From: Bacteroidia bacterium
GTDB taxonomy: Bacteria > Bacteroidota > Bacteroidia > Flavobacteriales > Flavobacteriaceae
Length of the DNA: 64,000 nucleotides
Direction of reading: 5' to 3'
NCBI GenBank assembly: GCA_030429955.1
Contig: JAUIGO010000009.1
Span: forward strand, 1 to 64,000
Numbering within the stretch: the first letter of the stretch is position 1; the number at the start of each line of letters is the position of its first letter. A program made the position numbers and the translations under genes. Under the pieces are notes generated by a model. That model was not told the DNA's origin. It worked only from the letters and a program-made list of their open reading frames with translations, and made no database searches. This document shows positions 28,178 to 37,109 of this stretch, piece by piece.

Positions 28178-30637
28178 TTAATAATTATCGACATTTAAAA
28201 CTACTTTAATAGGACGAAAATCTTTTATACTCAAGAAGCTATTTTTTATTTTAAGAATAGCTTCTTTTGTTTTACCTAAAGACTGCTGTTCTGGTATTTT
28301 AATGAGAATATTTTTGTGATATTGATTTCTAATTCTTGATATTGGCGGAAATTCAGGACCCAACACATGCTGCTTAAACAATTGTCTCAACGATTTTGAC
28401 AGCCACTCTGTTCCATCATTGACTTTATTATAATCTCTATGCTGTAATGTGATTTTAATCAATTTATAAATTGGAGGATATTTATAATTGTAACGTTCGT
28501 CCATTTGCTCTTTGAACATTCCGTTGTAATCATTTACAGAAACTTGCTGCAATATTTTATGATAAGGATTGTACGTTTGAATAAGCACCTTTCCTCTTTC
28601 TTTAGTTCGTCCTGCTCTTCCTGAAACCTGCTGCATAAGTTGATAACTTCGCTCATGGGCTCTAAAATCTGGAAAATTGAGCAAATTATCAGCATTCATG
28701 ATACCAACCAATTTTACATTTCTAAAGTCAAGTCCTTTTGTAAGCATTTGAGTTCCAACCAAGACATCAACCTCTTGATTTTCGAAAGCTGATATTATTT
28801 TTTCATAGCTATATTTCCCTCTTGTCGTGTCTAAATCCATTCTGGATACTTTAATCTCTGGAAATAAATTAGAAACCTCTTCTTGAATCTGTTCTGTACC
28901 AAATCCTTTACTATCCAGTTCAACACTTCCACAGGCTTGACACGCATTTTGCATAGCTATATGATGTCCGCAATAATGACATCTCAGTTGATTTTTATAT
29001 TGATGAAACGTTAAACTCACATCACAATTTGGGCATTGAGGTGAATGTCCACAAGTATTGCACTCAATAATAGGCGAAAAACCACGTCTATTCTGAAATA
29101 AAATCACTTGAAAACCATTATCTAAAGCTTCTGTCATTTCTTCAATGAGTCTGTCACTAAAATGACCTTTCATACGTTTACGCTTGTACTTATCCTTAAT
29201 GTCAACAAGTTCTATCTCAGGCATTAAAACATTATTGTAGCGTTCGTTCAATTCAGCTAAGCCATATTTTTTAGACATTGTAGCGTTGTAATAGCTTTCA
29301 ACACTAGGTGTAGCAGAACCTAGCAAGGTTTTAGCTCCAAAATGTGAAGCCAAAACGATAGCAGCATCTCTTGCATGATAGCGTGGTGCAGGATCAAATT
29401 GTTTGTAGCTGACTTCATGTTCTTCATCAACAATGACCAAACCTAGATTGCTAAATGGTAAAAATATTGATGATCGAGCACCAAGGATCACTTTTGCTTT
29501 ATCTGAACCGTTTAAAACATGTTGCCAAACTTCAACACGTTCGTTGTTTGAATAACGAGAATGAAATACTGAAATCTGATTCCCAAAATATTGTTTTAAT
29601 CTACTGACAAGCTGTGAAGTCAATGCAATTTCTGGTACTAAATAAAGCACTTGTTTGTTCTGAGATAAAACCTCCTCAATGAGCTTTACATAGATTTCTG
29701 TTTTACCAGAAGAAGTCACACCTTTTAATAGTGTAATATTTTGGTTTTCAAAAGTTTTAATAATATTATTTAATGTATCACTTTGATAAGTATTTAATTC
29801 TTTTGATGCTTCAATATCATCATTTGCAAACGAAACACGATCAACATTCAACACATAATCCTGAAGAATGTCTTTATCGATTAATGCTTTTATTTGAGCT
29901 GAAGATGCATTGCTCTTTTTTACTAAATCTGACGCCTTAATTGGTGACTTTGAAGCAGCAGACATTGCAAAATAATTCATTAAAATATCACGCTGTTTTG
30001 TAGCTCTACTGTTTAAAGTATTTAAAAGCGTAGTAAGCGATTCATCTGATGCATAAGCCTCATTCAATTTTATATAGCGTACTTGTTTTGGCTTGTATTT
30101 TTCATATAACTCTTCATCAAGTGTAATGACTTCCTTCTCAATCAATCGCTTTAAAGTTGGCAAACAATTCTTCTTGTCCAGAATATGACTAATATCCTGA
30201 ACTTTAAGAGAACTCTGATGTGTTAAAGCCTCATAAACCAAGAATTCATCATCTTTTAATGATAATTCATCCACTTCAGTATCCTTATTTAAAGTTACTA
30301 TAGTTTCACTTTCAAGCAGTAAGGCGCTTGGTAGAGCTGCTCTAAGCACATCGCCTAAGGTGCACATGTAATAACTGGAAATCCACGACCAGAATTTTAA
30401 TTGCTGCTCAGTAACAATCGGATTTTCATCCAAGATTTGATGTATTTCTTTAGCCTCATAAAACGTTGGCTCATTTTGATGAATATGATGCACCAAAGCC
30501 GTATAAATTTTCTGTTTTCCAAAAGGAACAGCCACTCGAGTACCAGGTTTTATAAAATCTGCTTCAGCTTCTGTAATGCTATAAGTGAAAAGCTTTTCAA
30601 GAGGAATAGGAAGAATAACATCTATAAAATACTGCAT
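28178..30637 (-). CDS. priA: Primosomal protein N' (PriA helicase)
   Basis: This 819-residue replication-restart helicase loads the replisome at stalled forks. Visible features are the N-terminal DNA-binding domain (YFIDVILPIPLEKLFTYSI), Walker A GVTSSGKTE (about residue 300), the DEEH box in LVIVDEEHEVSYKQ and helicase motif III LLGSATPS. Eight zinc-binding cysteines occur in CNTCGHSPQCPNC, CHYCGHH and ACQACGS. The VSGRAGR motif is also present. The length is near normal. It lies 3 bp downstream of the YihY/BrkB gene and is likely cotranscribed with it. Confidence 0.96.
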   Translation of the reverse strand: MQYFIDVILPIPLEKLFTYSITEAEADFIKPGTRVAVPFGKQKIYTALVHHIHQNEPTFYEAKEIHQILDENPIVTEQQLKFWSWISSYYMCTLGDVLRAALPSALLLESETIVTLNKDTEVDELSLKDDEFLVYEALTHQSSLKVQDISHILDKKNCLPTLKRLIEKEVITLDEELYEKYKPKQVRYIKLNEAYASDESLTTLLNTLNSRATKQRDILMNYFAMSAASKSPIKASDLVKKSNASSAQIKALIDKDILQDYVLNVDRVSFANDDIEASKELNTYQSDTLNNIIKTFENQNITLLKGVTSSGKTEIYVKLIEEVLSQNKQVLYLVPEIALTSQLVSRLKQYFGNQISVFHSRYSNNERVEVWQHVLNGSDKAKVILGARSSIFLPFSNLGLVIVDEEHEVSYKQFDPAPRYHARDAAIVLASHFGAKTLLGSATPSVESYYNATMSKKYGLAELNERYNNVLMPEIELVDIKDKYKRKRMKGHFSDRLIEEMTEALDNGFQVILFQNRRGFSPIIECNTCGHSPQCPNCDVSLTFHQYKNQLRCHYCGHHIAMQNACQACGSVELDSKGFGTEQIQEEVSNLFPEIKVSRMDLDTTRGKYSYEKIISAFENQEVDVLVGTQMLTKGLDFRNVKLVGIMNADNLLNFPDFRAHERSYQLMQQVSGRAGRTKERGKVLIQTYNPYHKILQQVSVNDYNGMFKEQMDERYNYKYPPIYKLIKITLQHRDYNKVNDGTEWLSKSLRQLFKQHVLGPEFPPISRIRNQYHKNILIKIPEQQSLGKTKEAILKIKNSFLSIKDFRPIKVVLNVDNY

Positions 30638-30640
30638 ACA

Positions 30641-31594
30641 TTATTCTTCTTTATGTTGTTCTTTTTTTAGATAACGAAGTGTCACATTAAGCTCAAAACC
30701 AAGTAGTAAAATATTGGAGTTAAGCCATAAGTAAAACAACAAAATAAGCAATGCTCCAATTGATCCATACAGTTCGTTGTAATTAGAGAAGTTTTCAATA
30801 TATAAACCGAACAGATAAGAGCTAAGCATAATAAGCAAAGTAGTGAAAAGTGCTCCAACTGAAAAAAATCTTGTATTCCTTCCCTCTTTAGTTCCAAAGT
30901 AATACAAGGTTGCAGTCGCTAGGTAAACCATAATCACAAAGAAGGTGTATTTTGCAAACTGCATCCAAAAAAAGCCAGAATTAGAACTATCAATTTCTTT
31001 ACCGCTTAAACCTTCATATAAAGGTGTGATCACATAAATTTGAAAATAACCGAAGATACCAACTGTGAGAATGAGCAAAAACGCAAGGATGATAGCAACT
31101 CCAAGCGCATACAAATATTGTTTAAAAACGTTTCTGGAAAGTTGTTCATGGTACGAATGCTCAAACCCAGAAAACACGGCATTTACACCATTTGCCATTA
31201 ATATTATGGATAATATAAAAATGGTTGACAAGAGGCTTCCTTGACTATTGATACTAATGTTTTCGAAGATATTTTCACTAAAAAATTCTGAGGTTTGAGG
31301 AGGCAGAAAGGACTCTAAAAATTGTAAAAATTCTACCTGGAAATTAGCAAAGGGAATAAACGGAATCAATATAATGATAAACAACAAAAACGGAAATATG
31401 GCAGTGAAAAAGCTGAATGCAATAGCACTAGCCCTTGTAGTTAAAGCGCCTTGAACAATGCCAATAAAGTACATTTCAAAAAGATCATAAATAGATAAGC
31501 CTTCAAATCCTGGTAATTTTATGTTTTTAAAAAAACGAACCAATAGATTTATTACTGGAATTTTATCTAATTTATCTTCAATGTGTTTTGTCAC
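30641..31594 (-). CDS. YihY/virulence factor BrkB family membrane protein
   Basis: This 317-residue integral membrane protein has about six hydrophobic segments. Family signatures are ALTTRASAIAFSFFTAIFPFLLF near residue 60 and the conserved LLILLFYLWLNSNILLLGFELN near the C terminus. The family (UPF0761/YihY) has no settled biochemical role. The start is GTG at 31594, giving MTKHIEDKLDKIPVINLL; no ATG lies close upstream in frame. It is between nadC and priA on the same strand, a common flavobacterial arrangement. Confidence 0.9.
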   Translation of the reverse strand: MTKHIEDKLDKIPVINLLVRFFKNIKLPGFEGLSIYDLFEMYFIGIVQGALTTRASAIAFSFFTAIFPFLLFIIILIPFIPFANFQVEFLQFLESFLPPQTSEFFSENIFENISINSQGSLLSTIFILSIILMANGVNAVFSGFEHSYHEQLSRNVFKQYLYALGVAIILAFLLILTVGIFGYFQIYVITPLYEGLSGKEIDSSNSGFFWMQFAKYTFFVIMVYLATATLYYFGTKEGRNTRFFSVGALFTTLLIMLSSYLFGLYIENFSNYNELYGSIGALLILLFYLWLNSNILLLGFELNVTLRYLKKEQHKEE

Positions 31595-31673
31595 TATATG
31601 TAGTTTCGTTGTTTGCTGTTAAGTCGTACGCTATTTTACTATTATTTTTACTAAAAACTGTTATTGAGATTAT

Positions 31674-32537
31674 TTACTGTTCAACGGCTTTCAAGCTTAA
31701 ATCCATATTATACACTGAATGTGTCAATGCGCCTGAAGAAATATAGTCAACACCACATTCGGCATACTTACGTATAGTTTTTTCATTGATGCCTCCTGAC
31801 GACTCTGTCAAACACTTGTTCCCAATGAGTTTTACTGCCTTTCTAGTATCTTCATAATTAAAATTATCAATCAGGATTCTGTAAACACCTTCAGTTTTTA
31901 AAATCTCTTCTATCTCCTCAAGGCTTCTGGCTTCAACAATAATCTTTAAATCTTTGTTATTATCCTTTAGATATTGTTTTGTTTTTTCAATGGCTTTGGT
32001 AATGCTTCCACAAAAATCAATGTGATTGTCTTTAAGCATAATCATATCATACAAAGCAAATCTGTGATTCTCTCCTCCTCCAATTTTTACAGCCCATTTT
32101 TCAAGCGCTCTGATACCTGGAGTGGTTTTACGTGTATCTAATATTTTGGTTTCTGTGCCTTCTAATAAATCTACAAATTGCCTAGTTTTCGTTGCAATAG
32201 CACTCATTCGTTGCATGGCATTAAGCACCAAACGTTCTGCTTTTAAAATGGATTGCGAAGCACCTTCAACATAAAACACAATATCTCCATATTTTACTTT
32301 GCTGCCATCTTCAATAAGCGTTTCAACTGTCATGTTTTTATCAACATAAGCAAATACGTTTTTGGCAAATTCAACTCCAGCAATAACGCCTTCGTCTTTT
32401 ACCAATAACTTTGCTTTTCCTGTTGCTGAAGCTGGAATACAAGCCAATGAACTATGGTCACCATCGCCAACATCTTCACGTATAGCATTGGCGATGATAA
32501 TATCTATTTCTTTGTTAAACTGTTCTTTTGAAATCAT
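31674..32537 (-). CDS. nadC: Nicotinate-nucleotide diphosphorylase (carboxylating)
   Basis: This 287-residue quinolinate phosphoribosyltransferase converts quinolinate and PRPP to nicotinate mononucleotide, CO2 and pyrophosphate in de novo NAD synthesis. Family motifs are DVGDGDHSS near residue 20, LNAMQRMSAIAT, the substrate-binding DTRKTTPGIRALEKWAVK, GGGENHR and MLKDNHI. The length is typical. It is the upstream gene of nadC-yihY-priA on the minus strand, separated from yihY by 79 bp. Confidence 0.96.
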   Translation of the reverse strand: MISKEQFNKEIDIIIANAIREDVGDGDHSSLACIPASATGKAKLLVKDEGVIAGVEFAKNVFAYVDKNMTVETLIEDGSKVKYGDIVFYVEGASQSILKAERLVLNAMQRMSAIATKTRQFVDLLEGTETKILDTRKTTPGIRALEKWAVKIGGGENHRFALYDMIMLKDNHIDFCGSITKAIEKTKQYLKDNNKDLKIIVEARSLEEIEEILKTEGVYRILIDNFNYEDTRKAVKLIGNKCLTESSGGINEKTIRKYAECGVDYISSGALTHSVYNMDLSLKAVEQ

Positions 32538-32559
32538 AGATTTTAATTTATGCTAAATT

Positions 32560-32725
32560 ACAAATTGATTTTGTATTAAGCCTCACCCAGAACTATCAAA
32601 AATGAAAGTTCTGACCTCTCCAAAGGAGAGGTGAATTTGAAACTCAATGGCTATGCCATTGAAGAATAAATATTAAAATAATATTGTTACAAGATTTAAG
32701 TTAGGTCGTCGTATTATTAAATCAG
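32560..32725. repeat. Intergenic palindromic repeats upstream of the DoxX-like gene
   Basis: This non-coding spacer contains an ACCTCTCCaaaGGAGAGGT hairpin (about 32613-32632) and an inverted CAATGG/CCATTG pair (about 32645-32661). An AGAACT/AGTTCT pair flanks a short loop near 32590. The first hairpin resembles the CTCCTT/AGGAG element at about 24600, so both may be remnants of one dispersed family. Confidence 0.5.
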
Positions 32726-32730
32726 CTGAA

Positions 32731-33171
32731 ATGTCATTTATTGAATCTACACATCAAAGGATTTACGGAAAGAAGCTATTCGTTCTTTTTACCTGGTTTA
32801 CACGCATTTTACTTGCCTTTGCGTTTGTGCCTTCTGGGCTTAAAAAATTGTTAGGTGAACGCTTTACTATTCTTGGTGTGGATAATCCTGTTGGTTTCTT
32901 TTTTGAAGCCTTATATCAAGCAGGTTGGTATTGGAATTTTCTTGGATTTATGCAACTTCTAGTCGCTTTACTCTTACTCATCCCTAGAACGACCTTTTTA
33001 GCTGCTTTAATGTATTTGCCAATCATTATTAATATTTTGGTTATTGTTATTGCGATGCACTTTAGAGGCACTCCAATTATTGCTGGTTTAATGCTATTGG
33101 CAAATATTTACTTATTGTTTTGGGATTACAAAAAGGTAAAACAAATAGTTTCTGTTATATTTGAAAGGTAA
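32731..33171 (+). CDS. DoxX-like integral membrane protein
   Basis: This 146-residue membrane protein has four hydrophobic segments. The first carries the DoxX-family type motif RILLAFAFVPSGLKKLLG. DoxX-like proteins are small quinol- or stress-linked membrane proteins with no firm function outside a few cases. The gene is 11 bp upstream of an unrecognised exported protein gene, with which it may form an operon. The family call rests on topology and the first helix; the rest of the sequence is not diagnostic. Confidence 0.7.
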   Translation: MSFIESTHQRIYGKKLFVLFTWFTRILLAFAFVPSGLKKLLGERFTILGVDNPVGFFFEALYQAGWYWNFLGFMQLLVALLLLIPRTTFLAALMYLPIIINILVIVIAMHFRGTPIIAGLMLLANIYLLFWDYKKVKQIVSVIFER

Positions 33172-33182
33172 ATGCTTCAAAT

Positions 33183-34046
33183 ATGCACGCGAATTCTTGT
33201 TTTAAAGTACTTTTTATTGGGTTTTTTATACTCCCTTTTTTTTCATTTGGTCAAAAGGAGGTTTTTATTGATGAGGCTGAAAAGGAAATAGATTCTGTCA
33301 ATTTTTATAAAAAATGCGATGCCAGAGTGTTTGGTTGTTTAGAATATAAAACTGATTCTTTAATTGTAAATAAAATCTACAATCGTTTTAAATTTGGAAA
33401 AATCAGTAAAGAAGAATACAATCAAGTTAGACTACTCTTGATAAAAAAAGGTGATACTGAAATTTCTCCTGACCAAATTTTGGTTATTGAGCATACTGAT
33501 ACTATTGGAGGAAGTTATGCATCTTACCTAAAGAACATGAATAAATTGGGAAATAAAGAGCAATATAGAAAAACATCTACTGTTAAAGTAAATGGCAAGC
33601 CAATAAAAACTAAAATCACAAAGCCTAAAGTCAAATCTGAAAAAGCATATAATAAATCTTATTTAGCATTGATGAAAAGACCTGCTAAATGTGCAAAAAA
33701 ATTTGAAAAAAAATTCGATGCAAGGGTTTTTATGACATACAATTATGGCGAAGATAAAAAACACTTATTTAAAGGCATTAATTGGGTTGAGTATCCTGGA
33801 ATAATAATTCCAAAGTTTTTAAACCAGATACATAAAGGCCACTACCTTATTTTAAAACCAGATGGTGAATATTTTGTTGCCTCTACGCTTATTAGAGATG
33901 TGAACCTTGAAGAATTGTTTAAAAATAGTGATTGGACTAAACATAAGAATGACTTAATTAAATCGAAGACTCAAGATTTAATGCATGGTTATGGTATTTT
34001 CAGACCTTCAGTTGTAGTTAACCAAAATCTGAATTTTTGCTTCTAA
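33183..34046 (+). CDS. Unrecognised exported protein with a duplicated KKxDARVF motif
   Basis: This 287-residue protein has a signal peptide (VLFIGFFILPFFSFGQ). I do not recognise the family. The mature part is Lys/Tyr-rich. A motif near residue 43 (YKKCDARVFGCLEYKTDS) reappears near residue 173 (EKKFDARVFMTYNYGEDKK), which suggests an internal duplication of a beta-strand unit. Two cysteines lie near the first copy and one before the second. The stop codon overlaps the rlmH start (TAATG), so the genes are translationally coupled. The link to a ribosomal methyltransferase is probably organisational only. Confidence 0.7.
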   Translation: MHANSCFKVLFIGFFILPFFSFGQKEVFIDEAEKEIDSVNFYKKCDARVFGCLEYKTDSLIVNKIYNRFKFGKISKEEYNQVRLLLIKKGDTEISPDQILVIEHTDTIGGSYASYLKNMNKLGNKEQYRKTSTVKVNGKPIKTKITKPKVKSEKAYNKSYLALMKRPAKCAKKFEKKFDARVFMTYNYGEDKKHLFKGINWVEYPGIIIPKFLNQIHKGHYLILKPDGEYFVASTLIRDVNLEELFKNSDWTKHKNDLIKSKTQDLMHGYGIFRPSVVVNQNLNFCF

Positions 34047-34519
34047 TGCAAATAAAACTTCTCACCATAGGAAAAACAGACAATAAGCACTTGCAAACGC
34101 TTATAGACGACTACACCAAACGATTGGGTCACTACATTAAATTTGAGTTTGAAGTGATTCCTGATTTAAAAAAAGTCAAGCATTTAACCGAAGTGCAACA
34201 AAAGCAAAAAGAAGGTGACCTTATCTTAGATAAACTTAGCAGTTCAGATGTCATGATTCTATTGGATGAAAATGGAAAGCAATACGATTCGGTTGCCTTT
34301 TCAAATTACTTGCAAAAACACATGAATTCAGGTATAAAGCAGTTGGTTTTTGTAATTGGAGGCCCTTATGGTTTTTCTGAAGACGTATATGCAAAAGCGC
34401 AAGGAAAAATCAGCTTGTCCAAAATGACGTTTTCGCATCAAATGGTACGTTTATTTGTAGTAGAGCAGCTGTACAGAGGTTTTACTATTTTAAGAAATGA
34501 GCCTTATCATCATCGGTAA
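34046..34519 (+). CDS. rlmH: 23S rRNA pseudouridine(1915) N3-methyltransferase RlmH
   Basis: This 157-residue SPOUT methyltransferase modifies pseudouridine 1915 in helix 69 of 23S rRNA. The conserved signatures are LTIGKTDNKHL at the start, LDENGKQYDSVAFSNYL in the middle and the SAM-binding FVIGGPYGFSEDV. The C-terminal FSHQMVRLFVVEQLYRGFTI and YHHR end are also conserved. The ATG at 34046 overlaps the previous stop and gives the family-typical MQIKLLTIGK start. A longer reading from 34037 is unnecessary. Confidence 0.96.
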   Translation: MQIKLLTIGKTDNKHLQTLIDDYTKRLGHYIKFEFEVIPDLKKVKHLTEVQQKQKEGDLILDKLSSSDVMILLDENGKQYDSVAFSNYLQKHMNSGIKQLVFVIGGPYGFSEDVYAKAQGKISLSKMTFSHQMVRLFVVEQLYRGFTILRNEPYHHR

Positions 34520-34524
34520 ACTTC

Positions 34525-34665
34525 CTAACCACCAAAAGCCATAGTACTGGTTTGCACATCTAGGCTTGAAAAAAAGTTAATGGCAAACATAAGCACTTTT
34601 ACCATTGCAAAGAGTGACAATCCTAAAAAAAGGAAAACAGATAAATTTTCAATTTTGTTTTTCAT
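34525..34665 (-). CDS. Small single-span membrane protein, 46 aa
   Basis: This 46-codon frame starts MKNKIENLSVFLFLGLSLFA and ends DVQTSTMAFGG, with a TAG stop at 34525-34527. It has one strong hydrophobic helix (about residues 8-34) with a single Lys inside it, and a positively charged N terminus. It fills the otherwise empty 322-bp gap between rlmH and hpf and is convergent with rlmH. The hydrophobic/polar layout is protein-like and unlike a random AT-rich frame. I cannot name a family. Translation is supported only by composition. Confidence 0.55.
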   Translation of the reverse strand: MKNKIENLSVFLFLGLSLFAMVKVLMFAINFFSSLDVQTSTMAFGG

Positions 34666-34807
34666 ATTTCAAAATGTTAATTAAACGTGATTTTGATTGA
34701 TGAAATCTTGATTGATGAAAAATATATCTGATTGACTGCTTACAATATACAAAAAAATTTGATTTCTTTTAACATTTTATTAACGTTTTAAAAATTCGCA
34801 AATAAAA

Positions 34808-34834
34808 AAGGGAGCTGATTTAGCTCCCTTAAAC
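34808..34834 (-). terminator. Terminator of hpf
   Basis: AAGGGAGC (34808-34815) and GCTCCCTT (34823-34830) form a perfect 8-bp stem with a 7-nt loop. On the minus strand it is followed by a run of T. It lies directly after the hpf stop codon. Confidence 0.8.
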
Positions 34835-34841
34835 AATATTA

Positions 34842-35141
34842 TTAGTGTGTTTTATATATTTCTTTACGTTTTTTTAGTTGCTTCTCTAAATCCTTAATAG
34901 TGTTTTTCACAGCGTCTTCATAGTTAGCTTCGTTAGAAGTTGCGAAAATTCTTGGACCAGGTAAACTCAACTCCATTTTACAAATTTTTCCTTTGTCTTT
35001 ATCGTTATGCTCTACCTCAAAATGCACTTGGACACTTATAACCCAATCATATTTTTTACTTAATTTTTCTAGTTTTTTTGTCACATATTCGTTCATAGCT
35101 TCACTTGTTGCCATATGCACATATTGAATATTTACTGTCAT
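34842..35141 (-). CDS. hpf: Ribosome hibernation-promoting factor, short form
   Basis: This 99-residue protein has the HPF/RaiA (YfiA) fold: MTVNIQYVHMATSEAMNEYV, a basic helix KKLEKLSKKYD and a final Lys-rich helix (TIKDLEKQLKKRKEIY). Such proteins bind the 30S decoding centre in stationary phase and stop translation. It lacks the long C-terminal domain of long-form HPF. A TTG/TAAATTTG promoter lies upstream. Confidence 0.9.
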   Translation of the reverse strand: MTVNIQYVHMATSEAMNEYVTKKLEKLSKKYDWVISVQVHFEVEHNDKDKGKICKMELSLPGPRIFATSNEANYEDAVKNTIKDLEKQLKKRKEIYKTH

Positions 35142-35165
35142 AATAATTGTGTTTTAATTAATACT

Positions 35166-35194
35166 CAAATTTAAGAATACTAATGGACGTTCAA
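35166..35194 (-). promoter_or_regulatory. Promoter of hpf
   Basis: On the minus strand, TTG (35192-35194) and TAAATTTG (35166-35173) are separated by 18 bp, a good match to the Bacteroidota -33/-7 pattern. The predicted transcript starts about 20 nt before the hpf ATG. Confidence 0.6.
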
Positions 35195-35249
35195 GATGAT
35201 TTTTGTCATAAATATTATATAAATTTTTACAGTATTCAGCTTTAAGTTG

Positions 35250-36890
35250 CTATTCAAAAATGACTTTGTCATCCATTTCAAACCACTCCTTATAAAACTG
35301 CTGATGTATTTTTTCAATACTGTTGCGCTTTACCTTCATAGTTGGAGTCGTTAAACCGTTATCAACACTCCAATCTTCTTTCATAATGACTACTTTTTCA
35401 ATTTTTTCGTGCTTTTCAAGAGAAGGATTCATAGACTTAACACTTTCTATCAAGCTATTGGATAATGTCTCTTTAGTTTTTATTTTTCCCAATTCACTTA
35501 AAGTAATCAATGCTATTGGTTGAGGAATTCCAGTACCAACAATACAAATTTGCTCAATATCTGTGTTTTTAGATAAAATGAGCTCTATATGTGAAGGTGA
35601 TATATATTTGCCTTTATCTGTTTTAAATTGATCTTTAACACGTCCTGTGATACTTAAAAATCCATCATGATCAAACTCTCCAATATCTCCAGTTTTTAAA
35701 TAACCTTCACTATCAAAAACTGAAGCTGTAATTTCAGGTTCTTTAAAGTATCCTTTCATTAAGCAATCGTTTTTTATGCAAATTTCACCAACGTCAGAAA
35801 GCTTTGCTTTTACATTAAACAGGGTTTTACCAACTGTTCCTATTTTATCGTCATGAATTGTGTTAAAATGGGACACACAACAATCCTCTGTCATACCATA
35901 ACCTTGATAAATAATGATGTCTAGTTTTCTATACCATTCCACTAAACTGGAAGCTATAGGAGCAGCAGCTGAACAAATAAACACAGCATCCTTAAGTCCT
36001 AATTTCTTTTTCAACTTTTGCTTTACAATGGAATTGAGGATAGGAGCACTCAATAAAAAATTTAATTTTTTCTGTGGAATGGATTCTAAGATTTTCTCTC
36101 TGAATTTGGTCCAAATACGAGGCACTGCAAAGAATATTTGCGGTTGTGTTTTCTCTAAATCTGAAGCAAAGGTTTCAAGCGATTCTGCAAATGCTATAAC
36201 ACCTCCTAGTCTAACTCCAGCATTGATTAAAACCCGTTCTGCTACATGAGCCAATGGCAAATATGAAAATAATCTCAAGTTGTTAGGAAGCTCAAATAAT
36301 GTGGTCAAAGTATCTGCACTTACCATTAAATTTCCTGATGTATGCATCACACCTTTTGGAATTCCTGTTGTACCAGAAGTATAAATGATGGTGTGTAAAT
36401 CGTCAGGTTGCTGTTTATGAATTTCCTTTAAAGGCTCGTGCGTTTTAATTAAATCTTCCCAAATATCACCTTCATTTTCATTGTACAGTCGCACACTAAT
36501 TGTAGGCATATCAGGAATACCAGATTTTTGAGAGTTAAAATCGTCTAGTTTACCTATTATGATGGCTTTGGCTTCGCTATGCACCAAAATTTGATTGATT
36601 GAAGACGCGTTTAACGTTGGATAAATAGGTATTGAGACGCAACCACACATCATAATTGCAATATCTGCCATGCACCAATGCGCACAGTTTTTAGACAATA
36701 ATGCGATATGACTCTTTTCTGGTAAATTATATGATTTTAAAGCCGAAGCTATTTTCCTGATTTCCTTACCAGCTTCAGCATAGGTATAAGTTACATATTG
36801 ACCATTTATAGGTTGCTTTAAAAATATCTGATTTGGAGCTTGCTCTTCCCAATACAGAAAAGCATCTAAAGGTGTTAGTATATCAGACAT
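35250..36890 (-). CDS. Long-chain acyl-CoA synthetase (AMP-forming ligase)
   Basis: This 546-residue ANL-superfamily enzyme activates a carboxylic acid, probably a fatty acid, to its CoA thioester through an acyl-adenylate. Visible are the P-loop-like TIIYTSGTTGIPKGVMHT (about residue 165), the A5 motif YQGYGMTED, the A7 motif LKTGDIGEFD and the A8 hinge ITGRVKDQFKTDKGKYISP. There is a C-terminal lid domain. It is slightly shorter than many FadD proteins (about 590) but all core motifs are present. It is transcribed alone. Confidence 0.9.
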   Translation of the reverse strand: MSDILTPLDAFLYWEEQAPNQIFLKQPINGQYVTYTYAEAGKEIRKIASALKSYNLPEKSHIALLSKNCAHWCMADIAIMMCGCVSIPIYPTLNASSINQILVHSEAKAIIIGKLDDFNSQKSGIPDMPTISVRLYNENEGDIWEDLIKTHEPLKEIHKQQPDDLHTIIYTSGTTGIPKGVMHTSGNLMVSADTLTTLFELPNNLRLFSYLPLAHVAERVLINAGVRLGGVIAFAESLETFASDLEKTQPQIFFAVPRIWTKFREKILESIPQKKLNFLLSAPILNSIVKQKLKKKLGLKDAVFICSAAAPIASSLVEWYRKLDIIIYQGYGMTEDCCVSHFNTIHDDKIGTVGKTLFNVKAKLSDVGEICIKNDCLMKGYFKEPEITASVFDSEGYLKTGDIGEFDHDGFLSITGRVKDQFKTDKGKYISPSHIELILSKNTDIEQICIVGTGIPQPIALITLSELGKIKTKETLSNSLIESVKSMNPSLEKHEKIEKVVIMKEDWSVDNGLTTPTMKVKRNSIEKIHQQFYKEWFEMDDKVIFE

Positions 36891-37064
36891 GTTAAGAACG
36901 TTAGAGGATAAATATAAGAAAAGTATTTTTGGGAGGTTTCGCTTTCGGTTTTGTATATGAAAAGTAGCGGATTTTACACTTTAACTTTTCGCTTTGATAC
37001 TGACTTTAAATTTATAAAATTCACTTTGGATTAAACAATTAAACCGTTATTTTTTATATACGTT

Positions 37065-37075
37065 GTTGACTGTAG
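37065..37075 (+). repeat. Left imperfect inverted repeat of the PIN cassette
   Basis: GTTGACTGTAG here is the inverse complement, with two mismatches, of TTACAGCCAAC at 38358-38368 just after the PIN gene. The two sites bracket a two-gene cassette closely. Confidence 0.45.
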
Positions 37076-37097
37076 TTTTTTATATTCAGTAAATTTG
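37066..37097 (+). promoter_or_regulatory. Promoter of the unknown-PIN operon
   Basis: TTG (37066-37068) and TAAATTTG (37090-37097) are separated by 21 bp, within the Bacteroidota -33/-7 range. The predicted transcription start is near 37104, only about 6 nt before the GTG at 37110. Confidence 0.6.
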
Positions 37098-37109
37098 TAT
37101 TTTAGACAC

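Noticed and set aside
32560-32725. Possible riboswitch or small RNA upstream of the DoxX-like gene
   Set aside because: Only short simple hairpins are present, similar to repeats elsewhere; no known riboswitch core was recognised.
35914-36249. 111-codon plus-strand frame
   Set aside because: It is antisense to the conserved acyl-CoA synthetase core.
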